Source of the DNA: Candidatus Omnitrophota bacterium
GTDB taxonomy: Bacteria > Omnitrophota > Gorgyraeia > Aquiviventales > Aquiviventaceae
DNA: 32,068 bases
NCBI GenBank assembly: GCA_023247195.1
Contig: JAHFGY010000009.1
Location: 1 to 32,068, forward strand
Reading direction: 5' to 3'
Shown here: in pieces, positions 15,565 to 23,031 of the stretch
Layout of the letters: each line of letters begins with the position of its first letter
Position numbering within the stretch: position 1 is the first letter of the stretch
The notes under the pieces: model-generated
The model's input: only the letters and a program-made list of their open reading frames with translations
The model's database searches: none
Told to the model about the DNA's origin: nothing
Translations under genes and position numbers: made by a program

Positions 15565-17388
15565 ATGCTGCTTCGAGACAGCGCTCGCTTGGTTCCTCCT
15601 TTAGCCACCGCGCTCGTTGTTTCTCTCGCCTTAACGCCATTGGTGCGCCTGATCGCGGTGCGCTGCGGCTGGGTCAGCCGCCCGGTGCACGACCGATGGG
15701 GCAGGCGCGCGATCGCCCGCCTGGGAGGCGTGGCTATGTATGCCGCGTTTCTCCTTTCCACCCTCTTCTGGATGCCGCTCGATAAGCCGGTGGTAGGGCT
15801 GTTGATCGGCTCAACCATGGTCTTTGGGCTCGGCCTGGCGGACGACATCAAGCGCATGTCTCCCTATACCAAGCTCATTGGCCAGCTCGTTATCGGCACC
15901 GTGGTCGTTGTGTGCGGCATCCAAATCAACATCGTCCAATGGGAATGGGTCGCGATTCCGGCTACGGTGCTGTGGTTCGTGCTTGTGATGAACGCTTTTA
16001 ACCTGCTCGACAACATGGACGGCTTAGCGTCCGGGACCGGCGCGATCGCGGCCGGCTTTTGCGCGATCCACGCCGCGATGAGCGGCCAATGGGCGGTCGC
16101 GAGCCTGGCCGCCATCGTATGCGGCTCCTCGGTCGGATTCCTCGCTTTCAATTTTCCGCCGGCCAAAATCTACATGGGCGATTCCGGCAGCCATCTTTTA
16201 GGGCTCAGCCTCGCGGCGCTGGCGCTCATGGGCACGTGGCAACATTCCACCCAATTGCTGAGCGTCCTGGCTTTCCCGGCGCTGGTCCTGGCGGTTCCGA
16301 TCTTCGACACCTGCTTCGTCACGTTGCAGCGCTTGCTGAACCGGCAGCACCCGTTCGTCGGCGGCACGGACCATGTTTCTCATCGTCTGGCCATTCTGGG
16401 GTTGAGCGTGCGGCAAACCGTGCTGACGCTGTACGCGCTCAGCATGGCATTCGGGCTTCTCAGCCTGATATCCGTGCAGCTGCGCCCGCTGCCCGGCGTG
16501 GCTCTGTGGCTGTCCGCCTTGACCGGCTTGATTCTCTGCGGCGCTTACCTGGCGAATGTGAATGTCTACCGCCTCGAAGACCGACCGGCCGGCGACGAAA
16601 CCACGGCGGTACCCACGGGCGCGACGCGCATCGAAACCATGCTGCTCCACAAGCGGCGCTTGCTCGAAATCCTTGTCGATTTTTGCCTGATCTGCAGCGT
16701 GTATGTATTCGCGTACCTGTTGCGGTTTGAAGGCTACCTCAGCCCGGATCTCCAACGCTTGATCGTAAAATCGCTGCCCATTGTTTTGGTCATCAAGCTG
16801 ACGAGCTTTGCCTCTTACGGGCTTTACCGCGGGATCTGGCGCTACCTCAGCCTCACGGACATCATGGCCATGTTCAAAGCGGTCATCATCGCCTCGGTCG
16901 CTTCGGCGATGGCTATTCTTTATGTTTGGCGCTTTGAAGGCTTTTCACGGTCGGTGTTGATCATCGACGCCATGCTCACCTTTCTCGCTGTGGGCGGCTC
17001 GCGCGTGGTCGAGCGGCTCTTGGACGAGTGGATCACGCTCGCCACAGCCAGAGGCAAGCCGGTTCTGATTATCGGCACCGGCGACGCCGGCGTGCGTATT
17101 GTCCGGTTGCTCAAGGACGAGGAGCCGGTTATCCACCGCGTGGTCGCGTTTCTCGACGACGACCGCCGCATGCACGGGATGGTTATTCATGGCGTGCCGG
17201 TCGTGGGAGGTCGGGACCGGCTGGTTGAGCTTATCCAGCGTTATGGCGTTCGGGAAGTTTTGGTCGCGGTCTGCGATCCGCCGGGCGTCTTGCTTGAGCA
17301 CATCCGGACTTGCTGCGAGCCGAACAGCGTGACGTGGCGCGTCGTGACAGCCAGTGTGACCAACGCCGCTTACACGCATGCCGATTAG
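15565..17388 (+). CDS. Fusion: WecA/TagO-type phosphoglycosyltransferase plus CapD/WbaP-type membrane and CoA_binding_3 half
   Basis: This 607-residue protein combines two envelope modules. Residues 1 to about 335 are a polytopic Glycos_transf_4 (WecA/TagO/MraY superfamily) enzyme that would move a sugar 1-phosphate from UDP-sugar to undecaprenyl phosphate. Motifs are LADDIKRMSPYTKLIGQ (about 91), NAFNLLDNMDGLASG (about 142), KIYMGDSGSHLLGL (about 198) and HPFVGGTDHVSHRL (about 262). Residues about 365-475 add four hydrophobic segments, including the CapD/FlaA1-like YLLRFEG and YGLYRGIWRYLSL. A Rossmann-like domain follows with IIGTGDAGVRIVRLL (about 501) and VVAFLDDDRRMHG. The protein ends there, without the CapD epimerase domain or a WbaP transferase domain. 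It probably starts glycan assembly at the inner membrane. Confidence 0.9.
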   Translation: MLLRDSARLVPPLATALVVSLALTPLVRLIAVRCGWVSRPVHDRWGRRAIARLGGVAMYAAFLLSTLFWMPLDKPVVGLLIGSTMVFGLGLADDIKRMSPYTKLIGQLVIGTVVVVCGIQINIVQWEWVAIPATVLWFVLVMNAFNLLDNMDGLASGTGAIAAGFCAIHAAMSGQWAVASLAAIVCGSSVGFLAFNFPPAKIYMGDSGSHLLGLSLAALALMGTWQHSTQLLSVLAFPALVLAVPIFDTCFVTLQRLLNRQHPFVGGTDHVSHRLAILGLSVRQTVLTLYALSMAFGLLSLISVQLRPLPGVALWLSALTGLILCGAYLANVNVYRLEDRPAGDETTAVPTGATRIETMLLHKRRLLEILVDFCLICSVYVFAYLLRFEGYLSPDLQRLIVKSLPIVLVIKLTSFASYGLYRGIWRYLSLTDIMAMFKAVIIASVASAMAILYVWRFEGFSRSVLIIDAMLTFLAVGGSRVVERLLDEWITLATARGKPVLIIGTGDAGVRIVRLLKDEEPVIHRVVAFLDDDRRMHGMVIHGVPVVGGRDRLVELIQRYGVREVLVAVCDPPGVLLEHIRTCCEPNSVTWRVVTASVTNAAYTHAD

Positions 17389-18577
17389 CCGTAAGCTACA
17401 AGCCGTCAGCCTCGTTATTCTTTTTTTCTTATTGCCGTTTTCCAAGGCCTCGATTGAAATTTGTTTTGGGCTGCTGATGCTCGGGTGGCTGCTCGAGCGT
17501 GCGGACCCGGCATCCCGATGGGATACGCTCTGGAGCGGCAAACCGCTTCGCCTCGTTCTTCTTTCTCTGGCCGGCTTTATCGCGGTTTGCGCCGCGTCCG
17601 TTGTGGTCAGCCGTTTCCCCCGAGCCAGCGTTGAGGGCTTGATCGGCAAATGGCTTGAGTATCTCTTGTTCACCGTGTTCGTCGCGGACGCGAGCCGCGA
17701 GCCTCGGGTCCGGACATGGATCTTGAGCACGCTCTCTGTTTCCTCAGCGCTCGTGATGTTCGAAGCCATCTCCCAAGAAATTTTCGGGAAGGGATTGATC
17801 CGCCACTATCCCTTGGAAGCGTATGCCCGCATGACAGGGCCTTATGAGAACCCCATTGATCTGGCCACGTATATCATGGTGGTGCTGCCTATCTTGGTGG
17901 CTTGGGCGCTGACCCTTCGCGGATATGTGCGCTGGCTTCTCGCGGCACTCCTATTGGTGATGATCGTGTGCCTCGGGAGGACGGAGGCATCGGGCGCATG
18001 GCTCGGCCTGCTGGTCGGCCTCGGTGCGATGATGCTCATGGACAACCGCTTGCGCAAAGCCGGGCTGATTGTCTTTGCGGCCATGATCGTTGCGGGCGGG
18101 GCGTGGCTCACCTATACGAAGCGGCTGCAGCAGACCTTTTCGCTTTCGGATTTAGGCACGCAAGACCGCTGGGCCATGTGGCAAGCGGCGCTGGGCATGA
18201 TCGCGGATCGACCGCTGCTCGGACACGGTGTGAACACCTTCATGTCCAATTATTTGGACTACTGGGTCGGGGGCGAGCGGATGCCGCGGTACGCGCATAA
18301 TTGCTACCTGCAGGTCGCGGCTGAGACCGGCTTGATCGGGCTTTCGTTCTTCTTGGCGCTCCTCGGAACTTTTTTCTTCCGCTTGCGATCCCGCATTCAA
18401 AAGATCGAGCCGAACGCGCGGCTGATCGCGCTCGGCATGGCCGCGGGCCTATTGGCATTCGTTACCCAAGCCGGCATTGACACGAACTTTTACGCCATGC
18501 GTCAAGCCGCGCTCTTTTGGACCGTAGCGGGTTTAGCCATTGGGCTGAGCGAGACGGCTAAAACCGCTGATAACTAA
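17378..18577 (+). CDS. O-antigen ligase/polymerase-like membrane protein (Wzy_C family), copy 2
   Basis: A 399-residue polytopic inner-membrane protein with about ten hydrophobic segments. The start MPISRKLQAVSLVILFFLLPFSK overlaps the preceding gene by 11 bases. The Wzy_C pattern is clear: GPYENPIDLATYIMVVLPIL, a periplasmic loop with WQAALGMIADRPLLGHGVNTFMSNY, then YAHNCYLQVAAETGLIGLSFFLAL with the conserved His and Glu. The loop is shorter than in the copy at 5296. Because ligases (WaaL) and polymerases (Wzy) share this fold, the two copies could divide those roles. It is next to the lipid-carrier initiating enzyme and to heptosyltransferase-like genes, which favours a lipopolysaccharide link by context only. 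Confidence 0.9.
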   Translation: MPISRKLQAVSLVILFFLLPFSKASIEICFGLLMLGWLLERADPASRWDTLWSGKPLRLVLLSLAGFIAVCAASVVVSRFPRASVEGLIGKWLEYLLFTVFVADASREPRVRTWILSTLSVSSALVMFEAISQEIFGKGLIRHYPLEAYARMTGPYENPIDLATYIMVVLPILVAWALTLRGYVRWLLAALLLVMIVCLGRTEASGAWLGLLVGLGAMMLMDNRLRKAGLIVFAAMIVAGGAWLTYTKRLQQTFSLSDLGTQDRWAMWQAALGMIADRPLLGHGVNTFMSNYLDYWVGGERMPRYAHNCYLQVAAETGLIGLSFFLALLGTFFFRLRSRIQKIEPNARLIALGMAAGLLAFVTQAGIDTNFYAMRQAALFWTVAGLAIGLSETAKTADN

Positions 18578-18581
18578 GGAG
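18576..18581 (+). promoter_or_regulatory. Shine-Dalgarno site for the GTG start of the first GT9 gene
   Basis: AAGGAG overlaps the upstream TAA stop and lies 9 bases before the GTG at 18591. It supports GTG as the start, since no in-frame ATG is near the conserved N-terminus RRILVARTDRLGE. Confidence 0.65.
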
Positions 18582-18590
18582 CGTCGTGCG

Positions 18591-19571
18591 GTGGACACCC
18601 GGCGCATCCTGGTCGCCCGAACCGATCGGCTTGGTGAATTCTTGCTGACCGTGCCCGCGATCGAAGCGCTGGCCCGCGCTTATCCCGCCGCCTCTGTTTC
18701 CGCGCTCGTTTCTCCGACGCTTGCTCCGCTCGCCCAGCGCCTCCCGGTGATTGACGCCGTGATCCAAGCTCCTCGCGGCCCGCGATCGACCTGGTTGCTC
18801 CGCGCAGTCCAGCTGGCGGTTACGCTGCGCCGGCAGAATATCGAGCTGGCGGTCGTGTTCAACGCTTCCAAGGAAACGCACCTGGCGGTCTGGCTCGCCG
18901 GCATTCCGGTTCGGGTGGGTTATGATCGCAAGTGGGGCTTCCTCTTGAATCGTTGCATAAAAGATGAGCGCCCCTCAGGCAACCGGCACGAGATAGAATC
19001 CAATTGGCTCCTGGCCTGTTCGGCCGGCGTTCAGGAAGAGCAGCCGCAAGTGACCTGGCTCCGGTTCGCCGAGGAATGGCCGATTGTCGCGCAAAAGCTC
19101 AAAGACGCCGGCTGGCGCATGGGGGAGCAGCTCATTTCGATTCACCCGTGGTCTTCAAACGCCGTGAAAGCCTGGCCGCAAGAGCGGTTCCTGCGATTGG
19201 CCGCGCTGATCGCTGAGCGGGCGAACGCGCGCGTTGTTTTCATCGGAGGGCAAGAGCACGCCGCGGACGCGGAGCGGCTCAATCAATCGGGCTCAGCGTT
19301 CATCCAATTGGTCGGCCGGCTGGCGCTGCCGGAGCTCGGAGCCTTGCTGAAAGAAAGCTCCGTGGTTGTTTCGAACGACAGCGGGCCCATGCACCTTGCC
19401 GCGATGGTGGGCACGCCGGTTGTCGCGCTTTTCGGAACCCAGAGCGCCGGGTCTCACCCAAAGCGGTGGGGGCCCTGGGGGGAAGGGCATACGGTCATCC
19501 GCAAACCCTTGTCTGAGATCAGCCCTGAGGAAGTGTTCCAGTCCATGCAACGGTACGTGCATTGCCGATGA
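18591..19571 (+). CDS. Glycosyltransferase family 9 (heptosyltransferase-like), first of a pair
   Basis: A 326-residue GT9 enzyme with a GTG start 13 bases after the previous stop. The N-terminus RRILVARTDRLGEFLLTVPAIEALARAYP is the hallmark of ADP-heptose:LPS heptosyltransferases. The C-terminal donor domain has SIHPWSSNAVKAWPQERFLRLAALI and VSNDSGPMHLAAMVGTPVVALFGTQ, the ADP-heptose binding region in known members. GT9 enzymes build the inner core of LPS but many homologues in uncultured bacteria have unknown donors. It is followed on an ATGA overlap by a second GT9 gene, as in core loci where two heptoses are added in sequence. Confidence 0.92.
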   Translation: MDTRRILVARTDRLGEFLLTVPAIEALARAYPAASVSALVSPTLAPLAQRLPVIDAVIQAPRGPRSTWLLRAVQLAVTLRRQNIELAVVFNASKETHLAVWLAGIPVRVGYDRKWGFLLNRCIKDERPSGNRHEIESNWLLACSAGVQEEQPQVTWLRFAEEWPIVAQKLKDAGWRMGEQLISIHPWSSNAVKAWPQERFLRLAALIAERANARVVFIGGQEHAADAERLNQSGSAFIQLVGRLALPELGALLKESSVVVSNDSGPMHLAAMVGTPVVALFGTQSAGSHPKRWGPWGEGHTVIRKPLSEISPEEVFQSMQRYVHCR

Positions 19572-20695
19572 CCGTTCCTCAGCCCAAAATCCTGTGCGTG
19601 AACCCGTTCGGCATAGGCGACGTGCTCTTTACCACGCCGCTTATCCGAGCCGTGCGCGAGGCATTTCCCAACAGCTACATCGGATACCTCTGCAATCGCC
19701 GCACTGAAGGCATCCTCCGCCACAACGTCCACCTGAATGAGCTGCTGGTTTATGAGAAGGACGATCTGCAGAGTCTGTGGCGGCAGTCGCCTTGGCAAGG
19801 CGCGAGCGCCTTGCTGGGCACGCTGCGCCGCATCCGGTCGCGGCAATTCAACTGGGTGATCGATCTGTCGCTCGGCGAGCGGTATAGCCTGATCATGAGG
19901 CTCCTCGGCATCCCGACGGTTGTGGGCTTCAATTACCGCAAGCGGGGACGCTTTCTGACCGAGTCGCTTCCCATCGACGGCTACCACGACGCGCATGTCG
20001 TGGAATACTACCGCCGGCTTTTATCCTTCATCGGCATTCGGATGCAAAACGGGATGTCCGAGCTGGCCATCGCGCCGGAGGATAGCGCCTGGGCGGAGCG
20101 CTGGCTAAAGGACCACGGCATCGATGCCGGAACGCCGTTGATCGGTATCGTGCCCGCGGGCGGCGTGAGCTGGGGATCCCACGCTTCGTACAGGCGCTGG
20201 GGCGTTTCAGGCTTTGCCGCGGTCGGAGACGCGCTGGCCGATCGCTTCCGCGCGTCCATCCTGCTCTTTGGAGAAAAATCCGACTCCGGAATTTGCTCCG
20301 AGGTCGCGCATGCGATGCGCCATCCGGTCGTCGATGTTAGCGGCCAAACCACGCTCGGCCGTTTCGTGAGCCTGATCGCTCGGCTGAGCCTCGTGATCTG
20401 CAATGACGGCGGGCCGCTGCACTTGGCGGTCAGCCAGGGTGTGAAGACGGTGTCTCTTTTTGGGCCGGTGGATCCCGTGGTTTACGGCCCGTACCCCCTG
20501 GATCCGAAGCGGCACCGAGTGGTCCTCCGGTCCGAGGTCCGGTGCCGGCCTTGTTACCATAACTTCCGGCTGCCGCCTTGCCCGTACGAGCGCGCATGCC
20601 TCACGCACATTGAGCCTCAAGACGTGATCCAGGCTTGCACGGAACTGCTGGAACAGGGCGCGAACGCCGCGCCACCGTTGGCGCATGCCGGATAA
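19568..20695 (+). CDS. Glycosyltransferase family 9 (heptosyltransferase-like), second of a pair
   Basis: A 375-residue GT9 protein. The ORF track starts at a TTG (19562), but the ATG at 19568 overlaps the previous stop as ATGA and is preferred. KILCVNPFGIGDVLFTTPLIRAVREAFP is the conserved acceptor-domain start. VICNDGGPLHLAVSQGVKTVSLFGPVDP is the donor-binding region, followed by the Cys-rich CRPCYHNFRLPPCPYERACLTHI common in heptosyltransferase II-like proteins and absent from the preceding paralogue. It probably adds a heptose or related sugar to the lipid core. It overlaps the following small gene by 11 bases. Confidence 0.92.
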   Translation: MTVPQPKILCVNPFGIGDVLFTTPLIRAVREAFPNSYIGYLCNRRTEGILRHNVHLNELLVYEKDDLQSLWRQSPWQGASALLGTLRRIRSRQFNWVIDLSLGERYSLIMRLLGIPTVVGFNYRKRGRFLTESLPIDGYHDAHVVEYYRRLLSFIGIRMQNGMSELAIAPEDSAWAERWLKDHGIDAGTPLIGIVPAGGVSWGSHASYRRWGVSGFAAVGDALADRFRASILLFGEKSDSGICSEVAHAMRHPVVDVSGQTTLGRFVSLIARLSLVICNDGGPLHLAVSQGVKTVSLFGPVDPVVYGPYPLDPKRHRVVLRSEVRCRPCYHNFRLPPCPYERACLTHIEPQDVIQACTELLEQGANAAPPLAHAG

Positions 20696-21077
20696 TCCCA
20701 CGAGCAAAACCCCGGGCTTCATCCTTTCACTCGTTGAGCGCGGCTGGCAAGCGGCGCGCTTGCTTTCGTTAGACTACGCTGAGCAGGGAACCGGCACGCT
20801 GCACATCGTCAAAGGCCGCGTGCCTGGCGAGGTCCGCGCAATCGTGCGACCGGTTCCGGGCATCCGATTGGCCGCCCTGCCAAAAACACTTTTCTGGCCG
20901 GTGCTGTGGCTGATCTGCGCTGGCACGCAACTCACGGGACGCTTGCGCGGCGTGATCGTGGACAACGAGCGCTCTGAAAAGCGCGTCCGCTCGTGGCTGT
21001 GGCCCGGCATACCGGTTGTCCGTGCCGAGCCGAGGCAGTCATGGTATGATGCGCAGGACTTGCGGCAATCTGCATGA
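20685..21077 (+). CDS. Small protein of unknown function
   Basis: I do not recognise this 130-residue protein. It is taken as real because it fits the overlapping tiling exactly: 11 bases shared with the GT9 gene and an ATGA overlap with the CgeB-like gene, with no other candidate in the roughly 380 bases between them. It has a hydrophobic stretch (KTLFWPVLWLICAGTQL, about residues 67-83) that could be a membrane segment or a buried helix. The rest reads as alternating beta and helix: TLHIVKGRV, GVIVDNERSEKRVRSWLW, PVVRAE. The charge pattern and lack of a signal peptide suggest a cytoplasmic or membrane-associated protein. It may be an accessory to, or a detached domain of, the next glycosyltransferase. 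Confidence 0.7.
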   Translation: MPDNPTSKTPGFILSLVERGWQAARLLSLDYAEQGTGTLHIVKGRVPGEVRAIVRPVPGIRLAALPKTLFWPVLWLICAGTQLTGRLRGVIVDNERSEKRVRSWLWPGIPVVRAEPRQSWYDAQDLRQSA

Positions 21078-21922
21078 AAGTCGCGCTGATCTTTGACGCT
21101 TTGCGGCCGGATACGACCGGCACTTACTTCGCCCGAGCCTTTGATCAGCTTGGGGTTGCGTTCGACCATTTCCCATTGAAACAGCTTGAGTCGATCCCGT
21201 CCGGCTATGACTGGCATCTCCGGATCGACCATGGCGATGATTACGAAGTGCGCTGGCCCGATCGGCTGCGCCCGGTTTCTTTTTACGCCATTGATACGCA
21301 TCTCGCGCACTCGTGGAAAAAGGTGCAGCGCGTCGCGCCTTGGTATGACCAGGTTTTTTGCTGCCACCGTGAGGCTGCGGAGCGGCTCAGGGAAGCGGAG
21401 TGGGTCCCGGTGGGATGCGACCCGGAGATCCACGCGCCGTCCGGCGGCGCGGTCGAATGGGACGTCGGATTCGTTGGCACCGACGGCGGCGTGCCGCGCA
21501 AATTTTATCTGCAGGCGCTCCGGGAGCGCTACCCGAATTCCCGGATCGGCACGGGCGACTACCGCCAAATGAGCGGCGTGTACTCGCGCTCACGCGTGAG
21601 CTTCAATTATTCCATACGCGACGACGTGAACATGCGCGTATTTGAGGCGCTCGCCAGCGGCGGCTGCCTGGTCACGAACCGGCTCGCCAACGATGACTAC
21701 GCGCGCCTGGGCCTTGCGGACAACGAGCATTTTGTTTTGTACGATCCCGGGACGGACGTGTTCGCCAAGATCGACGCGCTGTTAAAAGACCCGTCGCGGC
21801 GCGAGAAATTGGCAAAAAACGGACGCGCCGCCGTGCTGGCCGCGCACACCTATAAACATCGGCTTGAACGCATGATGGAACTCGCAAACTCGCGGTTCGG
21901 ATGGAGGAGAGTACCCGTATGA
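21074..21922 (+). CDS. CgeB-like glycosyltransferase (Glyco_trans_1_2)
   Basis: A 282-residue protein resembling the CgeB/spore-maturation group of GT-B glycosyltransferases. MKVALIFDALRPDTTGTYFARAF starts the N-terminal half, with FYAIDTHLAHSWKKVQRVAPWYDQVFCCH typical of this group. The C-terminal donor domain has WDVGFVGTDGGVPRKFYL, VSFNYSIRDDVNMRVFEALASGGCLVTNRL and a final helix after KLAKNGRAAVLAAHTYKHR. It is shorter than many CgeB homologues, with a reduced N-terminal domain. It is coupled by ATGA overlaps to the unknown small protein before it and the epimerase after it. Substrates are unknown. Confidence 0.85.
   Translation: MKVALIFDALRPDTTGTYFARAFDQLGVAFDHFPLKQLESIPSGYDWHLRIDHGDDYEVRWPDRLRPVSFYAIDTHLAHSWKKVQRVAPWYDQVFCCHREAAERLREAEWVPVGCDPEIHAPSGGAVEWDVGFVGTDGGVPRKFYLQALRERYPNSRIGTGDYRQMSGVYSRSRVSFNYSIRDDVNMRVFEALASGGCLVTNRLANDDYARLGLADNEHFVLYDPGTDVFAKIDALLKDPSRREKLAKNGRAAVLAAHTYKHRLERMMELANSRFGWRRVPV
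21903..21911 (+). promoter_or_regulatory. Shine-Dalgarno region fixing the start of the zinc-ribbon epimerase
   Basis: GGAGGAGAG lies 7 to 15 bases before the ATG at 21919. It favours 21919 over the ORF-track ATG at 21901, since the NAD-binding motif starts right after 21919. Confidence 0.7.
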
Positions 21923-23031
21923 AGATTCTTGTAACCGGGGGCGCCGGCTTCATCGGGTCGCACCTCGTGGACGCGCTGGTCTCCAAGGGCCACTCGGTGC
22001 GCGTGCTCGACATGCTGGAACCGCAAGTACACGGCCAGTCCAAACCCACTTATTTGAACGCCAAGGCCGACTACCTCTGGGGCGATGTGCGCGATCGAAA
22101 CAGCCTGCGGCCCGCGCTCGCGGGAATCGAGGTCGTGTTCCACGAAGCGGCCCAGGTCGGCGTGGGCCAATCCATGTACGAGATCGAGAAGTACGTGGCG
22201 CATAACTGCGGCGGCACAGCGGTTTTGCTCGAAACCATCGTGAGCGACAAACTGCCCATCCGCAAATTGGTGGTTGCGAGCTCGATGTCCATTTACGGAG
22301 AAGGGCAGTACCGCTGCCCGAGCTGCGGCCCGGTGTTTCCTCCGCTGCGCGAAGAAGCGCAGCTGGCGGCAAACGACTGGGAAATGCATTGCCCCAAGTG
22401 CAACAAACAAGCGGCCGCGCAGCCCACTCCCGAGGAAAAACCGCTTTTTCCCACATCCGTGTACGCGGTGAGCAAGCGGGACCAGGAAGAGCTTTGCTTG
22501 TCCGTTGGCCGCAGCTACCGCATCCCGACCGTCGCGCTTCGGTACTTCAACGTTTACGGTCCCCGCCAGTCGCTTTCCAATCCCTATACCGGCGTGTGCG
22601 CTATTTTCTCCTCGCGCATCAAGAACAAGAAGCCGCCCATCGTGTATGAGGACGGCGCCCAGTCGCGCGACTTCGTGCACGTGCGCGACATCGTGCAAGC
22701 GAATGTGCTGGCCATGGAAACCAACGGCGCGGACTACGGCTCATTCAACGTGGGCACCGGCGTCGCCACGTCCATCGCGCGCATCGGCGAAGTGCTGGCC
22801 GAGCTGTACGGCATCCCGGTGAAGCCGGAATTGACGCGCAAGTTCCGCGCGGGCGACATCCGCCACTGCGTCGCGGACATCTCGCGCATTCAAAAATTAG
22901 GCTACGCGCCTTCGATGAAGCTGGCCGAAGGGCTGCGCGAGCTCGTGAACTGGGGCAAAGATATTTCAGCCGAAGACCGGGTCGAGCAAGCGGCGCGCGA
23001 GCTCGAAGCGCGGGGCCTGACCAAGGGATGA
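21919..23031 (+). CDS. Extended SDR epimerase with zinc-ribbon insertion, dTDP-L-rhamnose 4-epimerase (WbiB)-like
   Basis: A 370-residue NAD-dependent sugar epimerase. MKILVTGGAGFIGSHLVDAL begins directly at the start codon, and VASSMSIYGEGQ and the YxxxK of SVYAVSKRDQEEL form the active site. Between them is a Cys-rich insertion with two CxxC pairs (Cys133/136 and Cys158/161) that should bind zinc. This insertion is a feature I associate with dTDP-L-rhamnose 4-epimerases such as Burkholderia WbiB, which make dTDP-6-deoxy-L-talose. RYFNVYGPRQSLSNPYTGVCAIFSSRI is also consistent. The family call is therefore more specific than for the other SDRs here, although no rmlABCD genes lie in the window to supply dTDP-rhamnose. 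Confidence 0.85.
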   Translation: MKILVTGGAGFIGSHLVDALVSKGHSVRVLDMLEPQVHGQSKPTYLNAKADYLWGDVRDRNSLRPALAGIEVVFHEAAQVGVGQSMYEIEKYVAHNCGGTAVLLETIVSDKLPIRKLVVASSMSIYGEGQYRCPSCGPVFPPLREEAQLAANDWEMHCPKCNKQAAAQPTPEEKPLFPTSVYAVSKRDQEELCLSVGRSYRIPTVALRYFNVYGPRQSLSNPYTGVCAIFSSRIKNKKPPIVYEDGAQSRDFVHVRDIVQANVLAMETNGADYGSFNVGTGVATSIARIGEVLAELYGIPVKPELTRKFRAGDIRHCVADISRIQKLGYAPSMKLAEGLRELVNWGKDISAEDRVEQAARELEARGLTKG

